A DNA stretch of 64,000 nt from Roseburia hominis (GTDB lineage: Bacteria; Bacillota; Clostridia; Lachnospirales; Lachnospiraceae), in contig CP159990.1 in assembly GCA_040702975.1 (NCBI GenBank), positions 62,001-126,000 of the forward strand, written 5' to 3'. Both the position numbers and the translations under genes were made by a program. The notes beneath the pieces were generated by a model. It did no database searches, was not told the origin of the DNA, and saw only the letters and a program-made list of their open reading frames with translations. The stretch's first letter is position 1. The number at the start of each line of letters is the position of its first letter. This document shows, one piece after another, positions 60,888 through 64,000 of this stretch.

Positions 60888-61143
60888 GTTTGTGTGAAAG
60901 TGAGTTATAAAATTGCTATTATTGCAATTAATTTGAAATTTTTGAGGGGTAATAATCTGCCCATTACATTAAAATTCTCACGCCATTATAAAATTGATAT
61001 CGTTATAAAACTTGGAAATTCCGCAAAGAAATTGACTTACATACCATAGCATGAAACGATGATGTCATAAAAACGATGACATAAATCAAAAAATATGAAT
61101 AGATTTAGTTTCTATTATAAAACTATATGGAAAGTTCATGCTG

Positions 61144-61174
61144 CTTTCACCTCTGCTTGTCAGCAAGGATAAAG
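61144..61174 (-). other. Structured RNA-like hairpin inside the invertible segment
   Basis: On the minus strand CTTT-at-CC-t-TGCT-gaca-AGCA-ga-GG-tg-AAAG folds into one stem with small symmetrical internal loops. LoaP-type antiterminators need a hairpin in the leader RNA, so it may be such an element. No family match was possible by eye. Confidence 0.35.
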
Positions 61175-61342
61175 ATCCACCAAGCTTTCGTTCAATCACG
61201 ATTAGCAACTAATATTATCAAGAACTTTGACTGAAACAGCAAAAATATATTATAAAAATTTAATATTCGACATTTCAAAAGAAAAATGCTTGTTGTAAAA
61301 TCGGTAAATGTTAACAAAACGCAACAAAATTGTGGATAGCGG

Positions 61343-61371
61343 TTGAATTTTCCTATGAATCCCGTTATAAT
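61343..61371 (+). promoter_or_regulatory. Strong sigma-A promoter facing away from the capsule operon
   Basis: TTGAAT (61343-61348), a 17-nt spacer and TATAAT (61366-61371) read plus and point out of the segment toward mnmM. If the segment flipped at its two sites, this promoter would stand about 95 nt before the first antiterminator ribosome-binding region, reading into the operon. Confidence 0.7.
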
Positions 61372-61406
61372 AGCAAATGGAATTACGAAACCTAGAAGAT
61401 AGCGTT

Positions 61407-61429
61407 TCCTATATTAACATGCTCTAAGA
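61407..61429 (-). promoter_or_regulatory. Right inversion site of the capsule promoter segment
   Basis: Read on the minus strand this site is TCTTAGA, spacer GCATGTTAA, then TATAGGA, a degenerate second arm. It matches the left site in 21 of 24 bases and lies in inverted orientation, about 570 bp away. Confidence 0.7.
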
Positions 61430-61592
61430 ACCTTTTTCAGCAACCATCCCAAAATCTCCATTTTACGCGATCAAAAGAACCTTCAACTGGACAACCTCAC
61501 GATATTGACCACCCCATTCCCAGATACACCTGCCAACAAAAAACCTGAGACCAAACCACAGTTGATTCAGCCCCAGGCCCATAACATTAACC

Positions 61593-62174
61593 CTATTTTT
61601 TAAAAATAAACACTGGCATCGGAGGATTATTTCCCCGATTATAATATTCATTCACAATCACGACATATTCCCTTGACGGAAGATTTTTAATAAACTCCAA
61701 AATCCGTTCCTTCTCCTCAAATCCCGTATCCCCGCCGCTATAAATGCAAAGACACATCATTCCACCATTTTTCAAAATATCCAGCCCTTTACATATCGCG
61801 GTCACACTAGTGTCCGCCGAGGTCGCAATACGGTGATCCCCTCCGGGAAGATACCCAAAATTAAAACAAATGACATCCGCGGAACATCTCTTTACATACT
61901 GGTCCATATGTTCATGCCCGTCCTTAATCAAACGTGCCCTTTCCAGACATCCCTGATCCGTAAGCAACGCTTTGGTCGCTTCCAACGCCTGATCCTGAAT
62001 ATCAAAGGCTATGACCTCCCCATTCTTTCCGGCAAGCTCACAAAGCAGCAAAGTATCGTTTCCATTTCCCATAGTTGCGTCGATATAAACTCCCTCTCTG
62101 GCTGCCTGCGAACGAATGATTTCATGGCACCAGTATGTGATTTGTGATTGTTTCAAATTTCTCACCCTCTCCAA
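61593..62174 (-). CDS. mnmM: Class I SAM-dependent methyltransferase, MnmM (YtqB) family
   Basis: The 193-residue methyltransferase has AdoMet motif YIDATMGNGNDTLLL, acidic motif IAFDIQDQAL, and the family segment VICFNFGYLPGGDH followed by TSADTSVTAICKGLDILK. YtqB/MnmM methylates the nm5U34 group of certain tRNAs. The position between the recombinase and the invertible segment is probably incidental. No strong terminator follows the stop before the segment. Confidence 0.87.
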   Translation of the reverse strand: MERVRNLKQSQITYWCHEIIRSQAAREGVYIDATMGNGNDTLLLCELAGKNGEVIAFDIQDQALEATKALLTDQGCLERARLIKDGHEHMDQYVKRCSADVICFNFGYLPGGDHRIATSADTSVTAICKGLDILKNGGMMCLCIYSGGDTGFEEKERILEFIKNLPSREYVVIVNEYYNRGNNPPMPVFIFKK

Positions 62175-62296
62175 ATTCCTCTCATATTTGTTGCTTATTC
62201 CCCCAAATTGCTGTTTCTTTCATTTTGCCTCTCCAAATATAACAAAAATTTACTAATTTATCAAGCAGAACTCCACATTTCTACTTTTTTCGACAC

Positions 62297-63325
62297 CTAT
62301 GAGCATTCAGATATAAGGCATACCTTCGCCATACTCCGCCTCTTCTGGTCCATCGAAGAATGTACATATTTATTCAATGTAATATTCACATTCGCATGTC
62401 CCAAAATCTCGCTGAGTGATTTCACATCCATCCCATTTTCCACACACCTTGTCGCAAACGTATGTCGAAGTCCATGATAATTGATCGGCTTCATCCGGCA
62501 CTGCCTCAAATAAGATTTAAAAATATTTTCCAGCGTTCGGGGCTCCACAAAATTTTCCTCATCCCCAGACAGTAAGTAGACCGCCTCTGGCAGATCCTCC
62601 AGTTTTCGCAGCCGCCCCATCAAAAATTCCGGAATCGGTATATCCCGTTTAGAAGAAATACTTTTCGGTTCCGTAACCACCACTTTTGTTTTCGTTCCCA
62701 CATTGCCGTTAAAATCCTGAATCCTCTGCATCGTCCCTCTCACTTCCAGAATTCCACTCTCAAATCGAATATGCTTCCTTTGCAACGCGCAGACCTCCCC
62801 GATGCGCAGTCCCATATACAGGCTCAACAAAATCCCTGTTTTGGTCAGCTCATCATCTTCCATCAAAAACTCTTCCAAACACATTTGTTCCTTATAACTA
62901 AGTACCTGAATTTCCGGTTCCGCCGCTCTCACTTTAATGAGTTCCAGGTGACATGGAAAATCAACATTTTGCCTCCTCGCAAAGAGGCATATTTCTTTTA
63001 ATACTACTAAAATATCTCGTACCGTTTTCTCGGATAGACCTCCTTTTCCGCGAATTTTTCCATTTTTTAACTTTTCTTCAATATAATCTTCTACCAATTT
63101 AGTAGTGAAATTTGAGATTTTGACCTGCCCCAGTTGCGGAAGAATATGTTTCTCCACAAGATTATAATATTTGACGTAAGAAGACTCTTTCACGTGAAAT
63201 TTTACATTTCCCAGCCATGCCTTCGCAAACTCATCAAAGTATCCTTCCTCACCTCCCCTCTCCTGATATACATTCCTGCGCAAAAAACGAAACATCTTTT
63301 CTCCCAATACGTTTTCAGTTGACAT
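62297..63325 (-). CDS. Tyrosine recombinase/integrase
   Basis: The 342-residue recombinase has an N-terminal core-binding domain (about 30-130: AKAWLGNVKFHVKESSYVKY) and a C-terminal catalytic domain. Arg is in LYMGLRIGEVCALQRK, the Lys region lies around KSISSKRDIPIPEFL, HxxR is in YHGLRHTFATRC, and His and Tyr are in LGHANVNITLNKYVH. It lacks a large arm-binding domain. It could be a phage- or ICE-type integrase, but no other mobile genes are here. Its closeness to inverted sites in front of the capsule operon makes it the leading candidate for promoter inversion. Confidence 0.9.
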   Translation of the reverse strand: MSTENVLGEKMFRFLRRNVYQERGGEEGYFDEFAKAWLGNVKFHVKESSYVKYYNLVEKHILPQLGQVKISNFTTKLVEDYIEEKLKNGKIRGKGGLSEKTVRDILVVLKEICLFARRQNVDFPCHLELIKVRAAEPEIQVLSYKEQMCLEEFLMEDDELTKTGILLSLYMGLRIGEVCALQRKHIRFESGILEVRGTMQRIQDFNGNVGTKTKVVVTEPKSISSKRDIPIPEFLMGRLRKLEDLPEAVYLLSGDEENFVEPRTLENIFKSYLRQCRMKPINYHGLRHTFATRCVENGMDVKSLSEILGHANVNITLNKYVHSSMDQKRRSMAKVCLISECS

Positions 63326-63514
63326 AGATCATCATTCCTTCCTTTTTGAATCATTATATATTTGATGTCTTCGCAACTGGAACCAATTCATCAATATCCT
63401 TAACATTTGTATCATTTTTACAACCCACCACTGTCTTTCTTGTTAGTACAATCAATAAAAAAGTGCAAAATGTGAGACGATATGATTAAAAATAACAGAG
63501 AGGAAGGTAGAATT

Positions 63515-63784
63515 ATGCCAAAACCAAGAACTAAGACCGGAGAAAAGAATCTGATCAGCAAACAGCTCATTGAACTTAGGAGAAAATACGATTATTCTCA
63601 AAGAGACCTGGCTTACCAGCTTCAACTGGCAGGCTATGACATGGATAAGAATGTGATTACCAGAATTGAGACAAATAAACGGTATGTCACGGATTTGGAG
63701 TTAAAAGCTCTGACGGAGATTTTCCATGTTTCTTATGATTATTTGATTAATGGGGAAGGAGGGGATGACGAAAAGGGGCAGTAA
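63515..63784 (+). CDS. XRE-family transcriptional regulator
   Basis: The 89-residue protein carries an XRE HTH over about residues 15-80 (LISKQLIELRRKYDYSQRDL, then NVITRIETNKRYVTDLELKA). It starts at ATG 63515 behind GAGGAAGG rather than at 63482. It is divergent from the recombinase gene across about 190 bp, a layout that would let it control that gene. The target site was not identified. Confidence 0.85.
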   Translation: MPKPRTKTGEKNLISKQLIELRRKYDYSQRDLAYQLQLAGYDMDKNVITRIETNKRYVTDLELKALTEIFHVSYDYLINGEGGDDEKGQ

Positions 63785-63886
63785 TAGATAGTGCATTGTG
63801 GGGGTAAAGGGGAGTTCATTTATCCCAACTTGTCATAGATACTATAAAGTAGAACTGGTCTTCACTTTTAATGTACCCAATAACTC

Positions 63887-63933
63887 ATCGTTGAATTGGA
63901 CGCACATGACTTCCAATTCAACGATAGTGCTTT
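63887..63933 (+). terminator. Strong terminator after the XRE gene
   Basis: ATCGTTGAATTGGA (63887-63900) pairs perfectly with its complement at 63912-63925, followed by GTGC and a T-run. The last 65 bases of the window show no recognisable gene; a short open minus frame (63957-64000) could be the end of a gene beyond the edge. Confidence 0.85.
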
Positions 63934-64000
63934 TTTCATGCAAAAATTACCGCTTTTCAGGATATCCAACCTTTTTCTTTCACAATCAAGGCGATATCTA

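Noticed and set aside
61463..61651. 62-codon minus-strand frame
   Set aside because: It overlaps the end of mnmM in another frame, has no ribosome-binding site and looks random.

Overview
The window looks like a chromosomal segment of a gut-type Clostridia, most probably Lachnospiraceae. The evidence is gene content and style: low-to-medium GC, strong AGGAGG ribosome-binding sites, Clostridia-type protein sequences, a complete selenium module with a selenium-dependent molybdenum hydroxylase, a Hol-Tox-like mini toxin, Rpn-family nucleases and a LoaP/NusG-headed capsule locus. No rRNA, tRNA or CRISPR array was seen.

Layout. 1-5.4 kb: a truncated gene, a 46-bp repeat pair, an S51 peptidase with a Gfo/Idh/MocA oxidoreductase, a coiled-coil protein, a probable type I toxin-antitoxin pair (3176-3490), mazG and a secreted Asp-box protein. 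6-27.6 kb: selenium and purine metabolism. This holds a xanthine/uracil permease, yqeC, a TetR regulator, a DUF3343 protein, a TusA-like protein, the yedE selenium transporter, a cysteine desulfurase/selenocysteine lyase-like protein, a selenium-associated LysR, selB, selA, selD (itself a selenoprotein, UGA at codon 16), yedF, xpt, a MocA-like cytidylyltransferase, three molybdenum hydroxylase subunits, and a TetM-like GTPase fused to a Rae1/YacP-like NYN nuclease. 27.6-35.2 kb: an MFS relic, palindromic repeats, a GGDEF protein, a parvulin, L-lactate dehydrogenase, an orphan barstar and a large CAP-domain surface protein. 35.5-38.5 kb: a second 46-bp repeat array, then an XRE-HTH/UDP-glucose dehydrogenase fusion with its own operator pair, followed by a UDP-glucuronate-type epimerase. 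38.5-41.4 kb: a degraded accessory block and an Rpn nuclease. 41.6-60.9 kb: one long minus-strand capsule operon. 60.8-63.8 kb: a probable invertible promoter segment, mnmM, a tyrosine recombinase and an XRE regulator.

How the parts work together. The selenium genes make selenophosphate (SelD), Sec-tRNA (SelA) and the Sec-specific elongation factor (SelB), and also supply selenium to a labile-selenium purine/xanthine hydroxylase (XdhABC-like, YqeC, MocA-like). The permease and Xpt feed or salvage its purine substrates. The capsule operon encodes two NusG-like processive antiterminators, a PglC/PglD/PglE-like initiating sugar pathway, UDP-GalNAcA-type genes, UDP-L-FucNAc genes (capE/G/F), glycosyltransferases, a Wzy-like polymerase and a flippase.

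The most interesting signal is layered phase variation of the capsule. A ~570-bp segment in front of the operon is bounded by inverted recombinase-type sites (TCTTAGA arms around a CATGTTAA core), lies close to a tyrosine recombinase gene, and carries its best sigma-A promoter facing away from the capsule, as in an OFF state. Inside the operon, two acetyltransferase genes carry poly-G tracts (G7 and G10) whose length decides the reading frame. Other good candidates are the HTH-dehydrogenase fusion with two matching palindromes 106 bp apart around its promoter, the GTPase-nuclease fusion, and the type I toxin-antitoxin locus.
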